From a virus, in IMG/VR virus record IMGVR_UViG_3300032263_000004, positions 1-24,871 of that record: 24,871 nt of DNA. One strand, 5' to 3'. Shown here piece after piece: positions 1 through 6,865 of this stretch. The translations under genes and the position numbers were made by a program. Within the stretch, counting starts at the first letter, position 1, and each line of letters starts with the position of its first letter. The notes below the pieces were generated by a model that made no database searches, had not been told where the DNA came from, and worked only from the letters and a program-made list of their open reading frames with translations.

Positions 1-2
1 AC

Positions 3-698
3 AAGTGGCGCAGCTCGTCTACCGAACTCGGTGAGATGGTGCGTGAGTTGAACTCGGCATCACTGAAGGCGGTGCTGCGGCGCGGCGACGTTACGCCTGA
101 AGTCGTGCAGAACGCCCTCTTCAGCAATAAGCCCAGCGAAGTCAAGCTCGTCGTCAAGAACCTGTCGCCGCAGGGGCGTGATCTGGCAAAGGTTGCGGTT
201 CTGCGGCGTATTGGAGAGCGGGCGTCATCGCTTGGCGAGCGCGGCGCGGCCGAAGTCATTGACCCGACGAAGTTTGCGCAAGAGGCCAAGGATCTGGGCA
301 GCACAATCGGAGTCGTCTTCACTTCACAGGAAGCCAAGCGCATTGAGTCCTTGGTTCGCGTGCTCAATCTGACGCGCAGGGCTCAAGACGTCCGCGCCCC
401 AGTGCAACTGATGGGGGCGCAGATTCCAGTTCAAGTGCCACAGTTCTTGGGGGCCGCGACCGTTGGCGGCCCTGTAATGACCTATCTCAGCAATCTGCTG
501 GGCAACCCGTTTCTCGGCGGCACTGCAACGCTTGGCGCCGGCTTGACAATCGGGGCACTCGGCAGGTTCTACGAATCTGCGCCGATGCGAAACCTGCTTG
601 ACCGTCTGGCGACAACAAAGCCAGGATCTGCCGCTGAAGCACAATTAGTGACCGCACTATCCGCGCTGCGCGTTCCTCAACCGGAGCCCCAACAATGA
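3..698 (+). CDS. C-terminal part of a phage virion (internal/ejection-type) protein, cut by window edge
   Basis: The reading frame is open to the left edge: codons from base 3 onward have no stop. The ATG at 36 has no convincing Shine-Dalgarno sequence, so this is most likely the last 231 residues of a longer protein. It starts with charged helices, then a hydrophobic Gly/Ala-rich stretch (about residues 145-190), and ends with an amphipathic segment containing RNLLDRLATTKPGS. Such endings occur in large internal virion proteins of podoviruses, and its place just before the fibre gene fits a structural role. Its stop overlaps the fibre ATG (ATGA at 695). The specific role (ejection protein, transglycosylase or other) cannot be read from this fragment. 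Confidence 0.6.
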   Translation, partial: KWRSSSTELGEMVRELNSASLKAVLRRGDVTPEVVQNALFSNKPSEVKLVVKNLSPQGRDLAKVAVLRRIGERASSLGERGAAEVIDPTKFAQEAKDLGSTIGVVFTSQEAKRIESLVRVLNLTRRAQDVRAPVQLMGAQIPVQVPQFLGAATVGGPVMTYLSNLLGNPFLGGTATLGAGLTIGALGRFYESAPMRNLLDRLATTKPGSAAEAQLVTALSALRVPQPEPQQ

Positions 699-1957
699 GC
701 CTCAGCATCCAGCCCCCCTATCCGGTCGTCAACGACACCGACGGCCAGCCGCTGGAAAACGGCTACATCTGGATCGGTGCAGCCAACCTGCCGCCGATCA
801 CAAACCCGATCTCGATCTACTGGGATGCTGCGCTGACGCAGCCTGCGGCCCAGCCTGTACGCACGCAGGGTGGCTATCCATCGAACGCGGGCAATCCTGG
901 CAGACTGTACGCCGCTCAGAACTATTCGATTCTGGTGCAGAACTCGCGTGGCGTGACGCTGTACAGCGCACCGCAGCAGACGGAACTGTATGGCACCGAC
1001 AGTGGTGGCACCGGCCTGACGTCCTACGCCGTGGGTGATCTGCTGTATGCCGACGGCAGCGCCTCGCTTGCGAAGCTGGCAGCAGTGGCCGCAGGCAACG
1101 TGCTGCGCTCTGGCGGCGTGCTGACAGCGCCTGCTTGGGGGAAGGTGGATCTGGCGACGGACACGACGGGCGACATCGATCTTGCGACGCAGGTCACGGG
1201 CACGTTGCCAGTGGCAAATGGCGGGACCGGCGCGGCAACATTGGCGGCGAACAACGTGCTGTTGGGCAACGGCACCAGCGCAGTGCAAGAGGTTGCGCCT
1301 GGGACTGATGGAAATATTCTGACGTCCAACGGAACGACGTGGCAAAGCGTTGCCGCGCCTCCTAAGACCCTTTCTGTCGATCAATTTGACTCGACCACAA
1401 CGTGGACCGCGCCAGCAGGCGTAACTCAGATCAAGATCACAGCCGCTGGGGGTGGTGGAGGCGGTGGCGCATACAGCACTAATGAAGGAGGAAGCGGCGG
1501 CTACGGCGGTGCCTGCGTTGCGCTTGTGACCGTTGCGCCAGGGACAACTTACGAAGTCACCATTGGTGCTGGTGGCGCGGGTTCAAACGCCACGAACACA
1601 AGCGGAACCGCTGGCACAGAGACATGGTTCGGCGTCAACTCAGGCACAAAATTGATATCCTGCACAGGCGGCGGCGGTGGGTCCGGAACCACTGCATTTT
1701 TGAACGGCGCAAATGGAACGGCAACAATCACTGGAACCACGCTGCGTTCTGGCATTTACTCTTCAGCAGCGGTTGGTGGGAAATACAGCAGCGCAGGCAA
1801 TCCGTCGGCGCGAGATGACGGCGTAACAACTAATGTGGCATGGAGCGCGTCATCTACTTGGTTCCCAGGCGCGGGAGGTAGAGGAGAATACCCGCCGTCA
1901 GCCTCTAATGCCTCCGGTGGTGTAGGTGGCTTTATTCAAATTGAATACGTTGGGTGA
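695..1957 (+). CDS. Tail fibre/spike protein with P22-tailspike-like head-binding domain and glycine-rich tip
   Basis: This 420-aa protein probably binds the host surface. Residues 1-105 resemble the P22 tailspike head-binding domain, with segments such as GQPLENGYIWIG, PVRTQGGYPSNAG and YSILVQNSRG; this domain attaches spikes to the virion. Residues about 160-220 carry fibre-type repeats (VANGGTGAATLAANNVLLGN, then DGNILTSNGTTWQ). From about residue 250 the chain is very glycine-rich, with runs near residues 252-275, 294-300, 324-330 and 391-415. This resembles the glycine-rich adhesin tips of other phage fibres. It starts at the ATGA overlap with the preceding gene. Fibre identity is well supported; the receptor is unknown, and the glycine-rich end is the part most likely to set host range. 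Confidence 0.85.
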   Translation: MSLSIQPPYPVVNDTDGQPLENGYIWIGAANLPPITNPISIYWDAALTQPAAQPVRTQGGYPSNAGNPGRLYAAQNYSILVQNSRGVTLYSAPQQTELYGTDSGGTGLTSYAVGDLLYADGSASLAKLAAVAAGNVLRSGGVLTAPAWGKVDLATDTTGDIDLATQVTGTLPVANGGTGAATLAANNVLLGNGTSAVQEVAPGTDGNILTSNGTTWQSVAAPPKTLSVDQFDSTTTWTAPAGVTQIKITAAGGGGGGGAYSTNEGGSGGYGGACVALVTVAPGTTYEVTIGAGGAGSNATNTSGTAGTETWFGVNSGTKLISCTGGGGGSGTTAFLNGANGTATITGTTLRSGIYSSAAVGGKYSSAGNPSARDDGVTTNVAWSASSTWFPGAGGRGEYPPSASNASGGVGGFIQIEYVG

Positions 1958-1960
1958 TGC

Positions 1961-2182
1961 ATGGACATTCAGACCCTTTTCAACGTCGCAATCACGCTGG
2001 CAGGCGCGCTAGGAGGATGGATCTTGAACAACATCTGGCAGTCGATCCGCGTTCTTGACAAGGACGTTCGGCAAATGCCTGTCATGTATGTCACAAAGTC
2101 GGACTACAAATCAGATATCTCTGAAATCAAAATGATGCTTGGTCGTATCTCTGACAAGTTAGACGATAAGGTCGACAAATGA
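1961..2182 (+). CDS. Small single-span membrane protein of the lysis region
   Basis: This 73-aa protein has one predicted membrane segment at about residues 7-27 (LFNVAITLAGALGGWILNNI). A charged, helix-prone C-terminus follows (DISEIKMMLGRISDKLDDK), which could be a short coiled coil. It begins 3 bp after the fibre stop and overlaps the next gene by 4 bp. Similar small one-span proteins are common beside phage lysis genes. It could be an accessory holin or antiholin, or a virion-associated membrane protein. The sequence does not decide between these, so no function is assigned. Confidence 0.75.
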   Translation: MDIQTLFNVAITLAGALGGWILNNIWQSIRVLDKDVRQMPVMYVTKSDYKSDISEIKMMLGRISDKLDDKVDK

Positions 2183-2451
2183 AGCACGCAGCACTGGCCC
2201 TATTGATCGCGGCCGGTGCCGCAGAGGCTGGCGTCATTGCCATTGCTACAAACGATGGCATCCGACTGGAATTGCATGACGCTCAGGGCCCGTGTGTGCA
2301 GCGGGCGCGGTGGGCGGTGATCACTGACGGCAAGAACACGGTCAGCGGATGCTGGGTGCCGCAGCCGCCAGATCAGGTGGCCATTGCATGGCTGGACGGG
2401 GACTACACTCTGTTCCCGATTTCTGTGTTTCGTGAACCGGAGAAACTATGA
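2179..2451 (+). CDS. Small exported protein of unknown function in the lysis cassette
   Basis: This 90-aa protein begins MKHAALALLIAAGAAEAGV, which reads as a signal peptide with likely cleavage after about residue 17. The remaining roughly 70 residues contain two cysteines (C40 and C58) that could form a disulfide in the periplasm. It sits between the small membrane protein and the holin-like gene, with 4-bp overlaps on both sides. That position suggests an envelope role during lysis. It lacks the long coiled coil of Rz and the lipobox of Rz1, so I do not call it a spanin. Confidence 0.7.
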   Translation: MKHAALALLIAAGAAEAGVIAIATNDGIRLELHDAQGPCVQRARWAVITDGKNTVSGCWVPQPPDQVAIAWLDGDYTLFPISVFREPEKL

Positions 2452-2612
2452 ACGCAACCATCATTTCGGCGCTGGTGCGCCACATCCTGACGGCTTTGGC
2501 TGGTGGATTCGCTGTGAAGTGGAGCGTGGACGCCGACACGATGAACGCAATCATCAGCGGCGCTGCCGCTGCCGCAGGCGTAAGCTGGAGCGTGTGGGAC
2601 AAGCGGAAATGA
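2448..2612 (+). CDS. Holin-like small membrane protein (54 aa)
   Basis: A short frame begins at ATG 2448, overlapping the previous stop (ATGA), and ends at TGA 2610-2612, overlapping the endolysin start. It encodes 54 residues starting MNATIISALVRHILTALAGG and ending in a basic tail (WSVWDKRK). Two hydrophobic segments (about residues 4-22 and 31-48) flank a short polar linker, the layout of a small holin. The length and pattern resemble the Pam3-gp28-type putative holins annotated in other phages; that family link is from memory of the pattern. Its position directly before the M15 peptidase supports holin function, meaning timed permeabilisation of the inner membrane. Confidence 0.75.
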   Translation: MNATIISALVRHILTALAGGFAVKWSVDADTMNAIISGAAAAAGVSWSVWDKRK

Positions 2613-2983
2613 CCGACCTCGACTGGAAGCGCTGGCCGAACTTCAGGAAAGAGGAGTTCAACTGTCGCTGCGGCTGCGGCCGAAACGAGATGCGCGCGGA
2701 GTTCATGGATCGCCTGCAAGCGCTGCGATCGGCCTACGGCAAGCCAATGATCATCACCAGCGGCTACCGTTGCACCAGCCACCCTGTGGAGAAAGAAAAG
2801 GTCCACCCAGGCATGCACACCACCGGCCTAGCCGCTGACATCGGTGTGAGCGGATCTGAGGCGGTGGAGGTGCTGCGGTTAGCGTTCGATGCCGGGTTCA
2901 GGGGCGTCGGAGTTCAGCAGAAGGGGAACGGGCGGTTCATCCACGTTGACCTGCGGGAAACGCCCACGGTGTGGAGCTACTGA
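2609..2983 (+). CDS. Endolysin, M15-family zinc peptidase (peptidoglycan DD- or LD-endopeptidase type)
   Basis: This 124-aa protein carries the M15A peptidase signature. The zinc ligands appear as H70 and D77 in HTTGLAADIGV and H112 in RFIHVDL; upstream is the typical ITSGYRC segment. Such enzymes cleave the peptide stems of peptidoglycan. The start is ATG 2609, which overlaps the holin stop; a longer in-frame extension back to 2384 would run through the holin gene and is not needed. There is no signal peptide, so release would depend on the holin. Two N-terminal Cys pairs (NCRCGCGR) are typical of this phage subgroup. Confidence 0.9.
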   Translation: MTDLDWKRWPNFRKEEFNCRCGCGRNEMRAEFMDRLQALRSAYGKPMIITSGYRCTSHPVEKEKVHPGMHTTGLAADIGVSGSEAVEVLRLAFDAGFRGVGVQQKGNGRFIHVDLRETPTVWSY

Positions 2984-3115
2984 CGGCGTGAGATGCACCG
3001 TCTCTCGCGTTGAGAAGCGGTGCATGTTGGCGCATTCATAGCGCCGGGCGGTGTGGTGTTTGCGCGCTCTGGTCTCCAGCACGCGAGACCATACGTTGCA
3101 GTGAGGGCAGTTCAT
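2879..3115 (-). CDS. Small zinc-ribbon protein, NrdR/Ogr-like N-terminal motif
   Basis: From ATG 3115 the minus strand encodes 78 aa beginning MNCPHCNVWSRVLETRARK and continuing to YECANMHRFSTRETV. C3 and C6 form one CxxC knuckle. The second knuckle is expected as CxxxH/C; here C29 and H33 are visible, so the zinc site may be CCCH-type. The layout resembles the zinc ribbon of NrdR-like regulators and small phage DNA-binding proteins. The last roughly 35 residues overlap the endolysin gene on the opposite strand and look less conserved. The start overlaps the upstream gene by 80 bp, which is unusual here and is listed as a finding. An earlier in-frame ATG at 3145 is less likely. Confidence 0.65.
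   Translation of the reverse strand: MNCPHCNVWSRVLETRARKHHTARRYECANMHRFSTRETVHLTPSVAPHRGRFPQVNVDEPPVPLLLNSDAPEPGIER
2993..3025. repeat. Long inverted repeat just after the endolysin gene, possible bidirectional terminator
   Basis: ATGCACCG (2993-3000) pairs with CGGTGCAT (3018-3025), and inside it TCTC (3001-3004) pairs with GAGA (3012-3015). The element begins 10 bp after the endolysin stop, where rightward late and leftward early transcription meet. No T-run follows on either strand, so a classical intrinsic terminator is not shown. It also lies inside the minus-strand zinc-ribbon frame. Confidence 0.5.
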
Positions 3116-3278
3116 CTGGGGATTGTGTAGGGATACGCATCTCACAGGGCACGCCCTCTAGCTCCCACGGGCCTGTCCAGGCTTGGTGGTCATGCGGCGG
3201 GTCGGTGAATCTGCGGCAGGTGTTGCACTCGGCAGCGCCGTAGCCGAGGCAGCGGGCGACGTCGGCGGGGAGGGTCAT
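3036..3278 (-). CDS. Small cysteine-containing phage protein of unknown function
   Basis: This 80-aa frame starts MTLPADVARCLGYGAAEC and has clustered cysteines (C10, C18, C21, and C46 in GVPCEMRI). C18 and C21 form a CxxC. It starts in an ATGA overlap with the preceding minus-strand gene. The first roughly 50 residues look like a genuine small metal-binding or disulfide protein. The last 30 overlap the zinc-ribbon gene in another frame and have no recognisable pattern. Function is unknown. Confidence 0.6.
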   Translation of the reverse strand: MTLPADVARCLGYGAAECNTCRRFTDPPHDHQAWTGPWELEGVPCEMRIPTQSPDELPSLQRMVSRAGDQSAQTPHRPAL

Positions 3279-3430
3279 GCTCGCGCCTCCTCATACGCCT
3301 TACGCAACACGGCTCCGAATCCTTGAGCAATACGTCCGACTTCTGCCCACGCCTTCCGGCGACGGGCCGCGTAGATCCACCATGGGTAGAGATGGGCTTT
3401 CATCCGGCGGATGCGGGTGCGTTGTTTCAT
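3275..3430 (-). CDS. 51-aa basic protein of unknown function
   Basis: A short minus-strand frame runs from ATG 3430 to a TGA that overlaps the next gene's ATG at 3278. It encodes 51 residues beginning MKQRTRIRRMKAHLYPWW, rich in Arg, Lys and aromatic residues, ending in an amphipathic helix (GAVLRKAYEEARA). A strong ribosome site, AAGGAG, precedes the start and is followed by the AGACA extension seen at several other starts. The upstream gene also overlaps it by 4 bp. Charge suggests nucleic-acid or membrane-surface binding, but no family is recognised. Confidence 0.7.
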   Translation of the reverse strand: MKQRTRIRRMKAHLYPWWIYAARRRKAWAEVGRIAQGFGAVLRKAYEEARA

Positions 3431-3792
3431 GTCTTGCTCCTTGCGCGGATGGCGGCGGCAATTCGGTCTTTGGCCTCCATCGTGATGTCGTCCTGCTCAC
3501 CGGAAAAGGGCGTCTCTGCAATCACCGCACACGCCTCGCGCTCCATTAGCACCTCAGCCTCCAGCCCCTCAGCGATCTGCGTGCCGAGGTGGTCCAGCAT
3601 CTCCTCTATCGTGTCGCCGTGGCCGGTGGCGTAGCCCAGGCTGCGCATCCAGTGGGCGACCTTTTCGCGTTGGGCTGCGGCGATGAGATCCAGTTCCGTC
3701 AACTTCATGCTTAGCTCGGCGATGATGTCGCAGGCCTTTTCTATGTCCAGCGCCTCCAGCGCCTGCTGGGAGGCTTCGCGTAGCGTGCTCAT
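3427..3792 (-). CDS. Helical early protein of unknown function (121 aa)
   Basis: The preferred start is ATG 3792, which overlaps the stop of the upstream gene as ATGA and gives a 121-residue protein beginning MSTLREASQQALEALD. The frame stays open further upstream, but that part crosses two other genes and is low-complexity. The protein looks entirely alpha-helical, with an acidic middle (GDTIEEMLDHLGTQIAEG) and an Ala/Arg-rich C-terminus. Proteins of this general type are common in proteobacterial phage early regions. No catalytic motif is seen and no function is assigned. Confidence 0.7.
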   Translation of the reverse strand: MSTLREASQQALEALDIEKACDIIAELSMKLTELDLIAAAQREKVAHWMRSLGYATGHGDTIEEMLDHLGTQIAEGLEAEVLMEREACAVIAETPFSGEQDDITMEAKDRIAAAIRARSKT

Positions 3793-3980
3793 ACCAACAC
3801 CTCCGCAATCACCAGCCCCAGCAATATCGCCACAGCAGCAATCGCCGTAGCCTGCACCAGCGCAGACGGCTTGGGCCTTGGCCACAGATCCGGCGTCGGG
3901 GTGGACGCCTCGCGGTACGGGCAGCAGCGGCCCTGTTCGCATTGACCGTCGCAGCATTGGCGGTCTTCGTCTCGTTTCAT
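3789..3980 (-). CDS. Cys-rich single-span membrane protein (63 aa)
   Basis: Starting at ATG 3980, this frame encodes 63 residues. The N-terminal half has five cysteines in the segment QCCDGQCEQGRCCPYR. The C-terminal half is a hydrophobic helix (about residues 44-62, ATAIAAVAILLGLVIAEVL), so this is likely a small inner-membrane protein with a cysteine-rich head. It overlaps both neighbours by 4 bp. Small Cys-plus-TM proteins of this style are frequent in phage early operons, but I know no function. Confidence 0.7.
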   Translation of the reverse strand: MKRDEDRQCCDGQCEQGRCCPYREASTPTPDLWPRPKPSALVQATAIAAVAILLGLVIAEVLV

Positions 3981-4150
3981 ATTCCACTCCACCAGATTGC
4001 AGCCAGAGTTCCACAAGCCACGCCGATAAACGTGGCCAGCACGATGCGCCCACAGCGGATGCGCGGCGGTGAGCACTCGATGCAGTACGGGTGCCGATGC
4101 GGCCACGCTTCCAGCACGGTGCGGGGGTAGCGGCGGGTGGTGGGGGTCAT
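3977..4150 (-). CDS. Small membrane protein with TTRRYPRT N-terminus (57 aa)
   Basis: The minus strand from ATG 4150 to the TGA at 3977-3979 encodes 57 residues. It starts MTPTTRRYPRTVLEAWPH, has two Cys in YCIECSPPRIRC, and ends in a hydrophobic helix of about 18 residues (VLATFIGVACGTLAAIW). The TRRYPRT opening followed by a C-terminal membrane helix recurs in small proteins of phages of high-GC proteobacteria. GGAG lies about 7 bp before the start, inside the end of the upstream gene, and the genes overlap by 4 bp. Function is unknown. Confidence 0.72.
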   Translation of the reverse strand: MTPTTRRYPRTVLEAWPHRHPYCIECSPPRIRCGRIVLATFIGVACGTLAAIWWSGI

Positions 4151-4497
4151 GCGTTACTCCTCTCTGCCAGCATGGCGTCGGCGATTGCATAAAGCTGAAA
4201 TGAGTCGGAATCTTCATGTTTCAAAAGAAGCTGGGCGCTTTCTGGGTACTGCCAAGAAATCGCCTGGAAGACAGCAATCAGCTTTTCGCGGTTACAGAAA
4301 TTCACTGCCACACCAAACACGTCGGCTTGCATGGCTTTGTTGCCCCCGGCGTAGCTGCTCAACTTTTCAAGAGCGCAGGCTGGCCCATAGTGTTCGACCA
4401 GCCAATCGCTGAGAACATTGGCGTTTAGGCGACTGTCTTTTGTTGACGCGCCATCTCCAAGTGCTGTGCAAAGCAGCACATCAGTAACAAAACTCAT
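4147..4497 (-). CDS. Conserved-looking phage protein of unknown function (116 aa)
   Basis: This 116-residue protein begins MSFVTDVLLCTALGDG, followed by SRLNANVLSDWLVEHYG. It has an even, globular composition and no membrane segment or recognisable motif. It starts 8 bp after the stop of the HTH gene, with GAGGCGG as a modest ribosome site, and overlaps the next gene by 4 bp. It belongs to the block of small early genes downstream of the recombination genes. No role can be inferred beyond early expression. Confidence 0.7.
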   Translation of the reverse strand: MSFVTDVLLCTALGDGASTKDSRLNANVLSDWLVEHYGPACALEKLSSYAGGNKAMQADVFGVAVNFCNREKLIAVFQAISWQYPESAQLLLKHEDSDSFQLYAIADAMLAERSNA

Positions 4498-4505
4498 TTA
4501 CCGCC

Positions 4506-4685
4506 TCACCTTGTTTTTTCCATTTCAAAGGCTTCCACATCTTTCAGCCAGTAAAACACCTTCAGCGGTCCCAGGCGGAACCACTGCGGCCCGATCCCGC
4601 GCCGTCGCCAATCCCGCAGGGTCGGCTCGCTCAGGCGCAGGCGCTTTGCGACCTCTGCGGTCGTCAAACGCACTGGTGTTTCCAT
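4506..4685 (-). CDS. AlpA/excisionase-like helix-turn-helix DNA-binding protein
   Basis: This 59-residue protein reads METPVRLTTAEVAKRLRLS at its start, then EPTLRDWRRRGIGPQWFRLG and a final KVFYWLKDVEAF segment. This is the compact MerR-like HTH of the excisionase/AlpA group (HTH_17 type), where the second helix carries the DNA contact and the WF(R)LG strand and turn follow. Such proteins act as transcription regulators or recombination directionality factors. It starts in a TGATG overlap with the RecT-like gene, so it is translationally coupled to recombination. No integrase is in the window, so excisionase function is not shown. Confidence 0.82.
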   Translation of the reverse strand: METPVRLTTAEVAKRLRLSEPTLRDWRRRGIGPQWFRLGPLKVFYWLKDVEAFEMEKTR

Positions 4686-5455
4686 CAGATCACCCCCTCT
4701 TCTGCCTCGATGATATCGGGCTCCTCGCGGGCCTGGCGCTCGCGTTCCATTTCCTGCTTGATCTCGTCGACGCGCTTCTTGGCGGCCTCGACTACGCGGG
4801 TGCGCTCGGCGCCCTTGGGCATGCGCGAGATGTCGGCCCGCAGGAGTTCCATACCCTCGATCGTGGCGGTCAGCGCAACGCGCTCCAGCAGCGATTCGAC
4901 GTCCACGACGACCTCTGCCATCTCTACGGGCGCTGCGGGCGATTCTGGGGCGTTCTGGCGCGTCTGGGGGGCGTTGCGAACGGGCTCCATGTCCTGGACT
5001 TCCTCGGGGGTGTAGGTGCCGACCACGACGCCCGGGAACACGGTGCGGATGCCCTCAGAGATGCAGCGCGAGCGCAGCATCTGGCGGGGGTAGGATCGCC
5101 ACGTCGGGTTCTTGGTCAGGCCCGCGTCCTGCGCCATTTTCGTCGTCCACGCGACTTCGACGCTGCCGCCAGACGGGTGCGAGAACTTACCGACCACCTT
5201 GGTGTCGGTGTACTCGCCCCATTCCACCTTGCCGCCTGCGGACTGGAAGCGGGCCAGCATGGCGTCGGCACGCAGGGCGGGGCGGCCGTTGATGACGTGG
5301 TAATCGCGGGCGGCGATTGCCGGGTGCAGGCCCTCGGCCTGGGCGATCAGCATCAAAGCCATCGCCTGGTCTGGGGTTTTGACGCCAAACAGGCCGCTGC
5401 GGGCCACGCTCAAGGCCATGCGTTCGATTTGGTCTACGGGTACGAGTGCGGTCAT
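4685..5455 (-). CDS. RecT-like single-strand annealing recombinase
   Basis: This 256-aa protein has an N-terminal domain (about residues 1-160) with the features GLFGVKTPDQAMALMLIAQ, EGLHPAIAARDYHVINGRP, a Gly-Lys-rich GGKVEW turn, and YPRQMLRSRCISEGIRTVFP at 122-141. These match RecT-type annealing proteins of proteobacterial phages. The C-terminal third (about 185-250) is highly charged helix. RecT proteins coat single-stranded DNA and anneal it to complementary strands during phage recombination and replication. The pairing with a YqaJ exonuclease 280 bp upstream in the same operon strongly supports this role. GGAG precedes ATG 5455. Confidence 0.8.
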   Translation of the reverse strand: MTALVPVDQIERMALSVARSGLFGVKTPDQAMALMLIAQAEGLHPAIAARDYHVINGRPALRADAMLARFQSAGGKVEWGEYTDTKVVGKFSHPSGGSVEVAWTTKMAQDAGLTKNPTWRSYPRQMLRSRCISEGIRTVFPGVVVGTYTPEEVQDMEPVRNAPQTRQNAPESPAAPVEMAEVVVDVESLLERVALTATIEGMELLRADISRMPKGAERTRVVEAAKKRVDEIKQEMERERQAREEPDIIEAEEGVI

Positions 5456-5471
5456 TGGTGTTCTCCGAAAT

Positions 5472-5489
5472 GGGGCGGTTTCCCGCCCC
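5472..5489 (-). repeat. Intercistronic hairpin with GAAA tetraloop
   Basis: On the minus-strand transcript GGGGCGG pairs with CCGCCCC around a GAAA loop, a 7-bp stem closed by a GNRA tetraloop. It lies between the stop at 5496 and the ribosome site of the RecT-like gene. There is no T-run, so it is more likely an mRNA stability or translation element than a terminator. Similar hairpins occur at junctions near 14.6, 15.2, 16.0 and 16.3 kb. Confidence 0.65.
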
Positions 5490-5495
5490 GTGGGT

Positions 5496-5741
5496 TCAGT
5501 CTGTGAGGCCGGCGGGTTCGTCGGTGGGAATCGCCTCGCGGTAGCCCACGGTCTCCACCGGGCATCCTGCGGCCATCAGTTCGATGATGTCGTCGTGGCT
5601 GGCCGGACGGACCTGCAGTTGCGGCATGCAGTGCCTGAGGGCTTCTGCCGGCGTGAACGCGCGGACCAGGCGGTCTTCTTCTCCGGTCTGGCTGATGACG
5701 TAGGTCTTCAGCGTGCGGACGTAGGGGCGCTTTTCGCTCAT
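5496..5741 (-). CDS. Small unknown protein between exonuclease and RecT-like genes (81 aa)
   Basis: This 81-residue protein begins MSEKRPYVRTLKTYVISQ and continues with DRLVRAFTPAEALRHCMPQL. The mixed beta/alpha pattern suggests a small globular domain. It overlaps the YqaJ stop by 4 bp (ATGA), so translation is coupled to the exonuclease. Its place between the two recombination genes suggests a helper role or simple hitch-hiking; no family or catalytic motif is recognised. Confidence 0.75.
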   Translation of the reverse strand: MSEKRPYVRTLKTYVISQTGEEDRLVRAFTPAEALRHCMPQLQVRPASHDDIIELMAAGCPVETVGYREAIPTDEPAGLTD

Positions 5742-6373
5742 TGCTTTCTTTCCGCGAGGCGCCGCAGCGCCTCGACTTGGGTGCCGACCTCTGCCAGAAA
5801 CGAAGTAACGCGACGCTCGAGGTCGGCGATGAACGCCTCGTCACGTTGGATACGCTGGACGTGCAGCTGCAGCGCCTCAGGCATCCGGGGGTCGTAGGAA
5901 ACGAAATCGCACCACTCTCGGCCAGTGATCCACATCTGGCCCTGCACCTGCGGAATGTGGTCTGCCGGCATGCCGTTGAGCAGGGTCTCGATATGCACGG
6001 CGGTACCCCACGGGCATTTGATCTCAATCAGCCCGTCCCAGTCCACCAGGCCGTCAGGCGAACAGCCTGCCATCAGGGTGTCGTGCGCCACGAAGCCGGT
6101 TTCTTCCACGATGCGCCCGGTGACGCGCTCGTAGGCAGCGCGTGCTGCGGGCTCCTGCTCGGTGCCCCAGGTCATGGCCGCGTTCTGGAAGCGCTGAATG
6201 GGCTGTTGGGTCAGGCGCTCGACTACCAGTTCTGTGAGGTAGTCGCGCTGGGCCTGCGCCGGGGCGCCGGATTTCAGCGCGGCGATCGCGTCGCGGAACC
6301 GGCTGGCCGTGACCTTGCCGAGTCTGGCGGCGTACCAGTCTTCAGTGCGCTGGTCGGAGGTTTCGAGGATCAT
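5738..6373 (-). CDS. YqaJ-type viral recombinase exonuclease (lambda-exonuclease fold)
   Basis: This 211-aa protein begins with the family hallmark TEDWYAARLGKVTASRF (residues 10-26), then WGTEQEPAAR (69-78). The PD-(D/E)xK nuclease core is GCSPDGLVDWDGLIEIKCPW (103-122), giving D107, E117 and K119 as probable catalytic residues. Enzymes of this group resect double-stranded ends 5' to 3' to make single strands for the annealing partner. The RecT-like gene lies two genes downstream in the same operon. It is coupled to both neighbours by ATGA overlaps. Length is normal for the family. Confidence 0.93.
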   Translation of the reverse strand: MILETSDQRTEDWYAARLGKVTASRFRDAIAALKSGAPAQAQRDYLTELVVERLTQQPIQRFQNAAMTWGTEQEPAARAAYERVTGRIVEETGFVAHDTLMAGCSPDGLVDWDGLIEIKCPWGTAVHIETLLNGMPADHIPQVQGQMWITGREWCDFVSYDPRMPEALQLHVQRIQRDEAFIADLERRVTSFLAEVGTQVEALRRLAERKQ

Positions 6374-6855
6374 GCGGCCTCCGATGGCGGCTGAATGCGC
6401 GGCTGCTGGTGCTGGTACTGGGGCAAATTGAACTCCTTGGTTGCGTCCTGAAACTCCCGCGTCAGGACCGATACCAGCCTGCGCTGAACCTGCTGCTTGT
6501 GCATCAGCACAGGGTCGGCGGTCACCACCCTGTCGCCGCGCCGGGCAGACCGCAGGATCTTCTTCATGCCGGATTTGCTGCCGTTGATGCCTGCGTCGAT
6601 ACGCTCCTGAGCGTTCAACACGCGGTAGCCGTAGCCATGAACCGATCCCAGATCAACGTCGTGCCGCTCCAGCAGAACTTTGCGCCACGCTGCGACAACG
6701 GTCTTGTATCTGCTGTCGCGGGAGTTGACGTTTTCAATCGCAAAGGCAATCTCTTCGTGAGAGATTTCGGTGCCAACAGACGGCACCCCAAATGCTTCCA
6801 GCAGATTTCGAACATCGGCGCCTGTGGCCGATCCTTTGTGGAAAACAACTGCCAT
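6370..6855 (-). CDS. Conserved-looking early protein of unknown function (161 aa)
   Basis: This 161-aa protein starts MAVVFHKGSATGADVRNLLE and contains a KTVVAAWRKVLLERHDVDLG helix, then GYGYRVLNAQERIDAG and a basic KSGMKKILRSARRGDR stretch. The middle (about residues 45-90) resembles a winged-helix-like DNA-binding layout, with the charged wing at 90-110, but this is only a pattern impression. It lies directly before the exonuclease with a 4-bp overlap, so it is co-translated with recombination genes. A nucleic-acid-binding role is plausible but unproven. Confidence 0.75.
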   Translation of the reverse strand: MAVVFHKGSATGADVRNLLEAFGVPSVGTEISHEEIAFAIENVNSRDSRYKTVVAAWRKVLLERHDVDLGSVHGYGYRVLNAQERIDAGINGSKSGMKKILRSARRGDRVVTADPVLMHKQQVQRRLVSVLTREFQDATKEFNLPQYQHQQPRIQPPSEAA

Positions 6856-6865
6856 TTCTGCCCCC

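Noticed and set aside
2384-2608. Longer endolysin reading frame starting at 2384
   Set aside because: It would run in another frame through the secreted-protein and holin genes; ATG 2609 with stop/start overlap explains the gene better.
1-2983. Diversity-generating retroelement acting on the fibre gene
   Set aside because: No reverse transcriptase or template-repeat/variable-repeat pair was seen in the window; the left flank is not visible.
2993-3025. Confident intrinsic terminator after the endolysin
   Set aside because: The stem is strong but no T-run follows on either strand; kept only as an inverted repeat.
4418-5506. A 362-codon plus-strand frame antisense to the RecT-like gene
   Set aside because: Shadow of a well-supported gene; the product has no recognisable domain.
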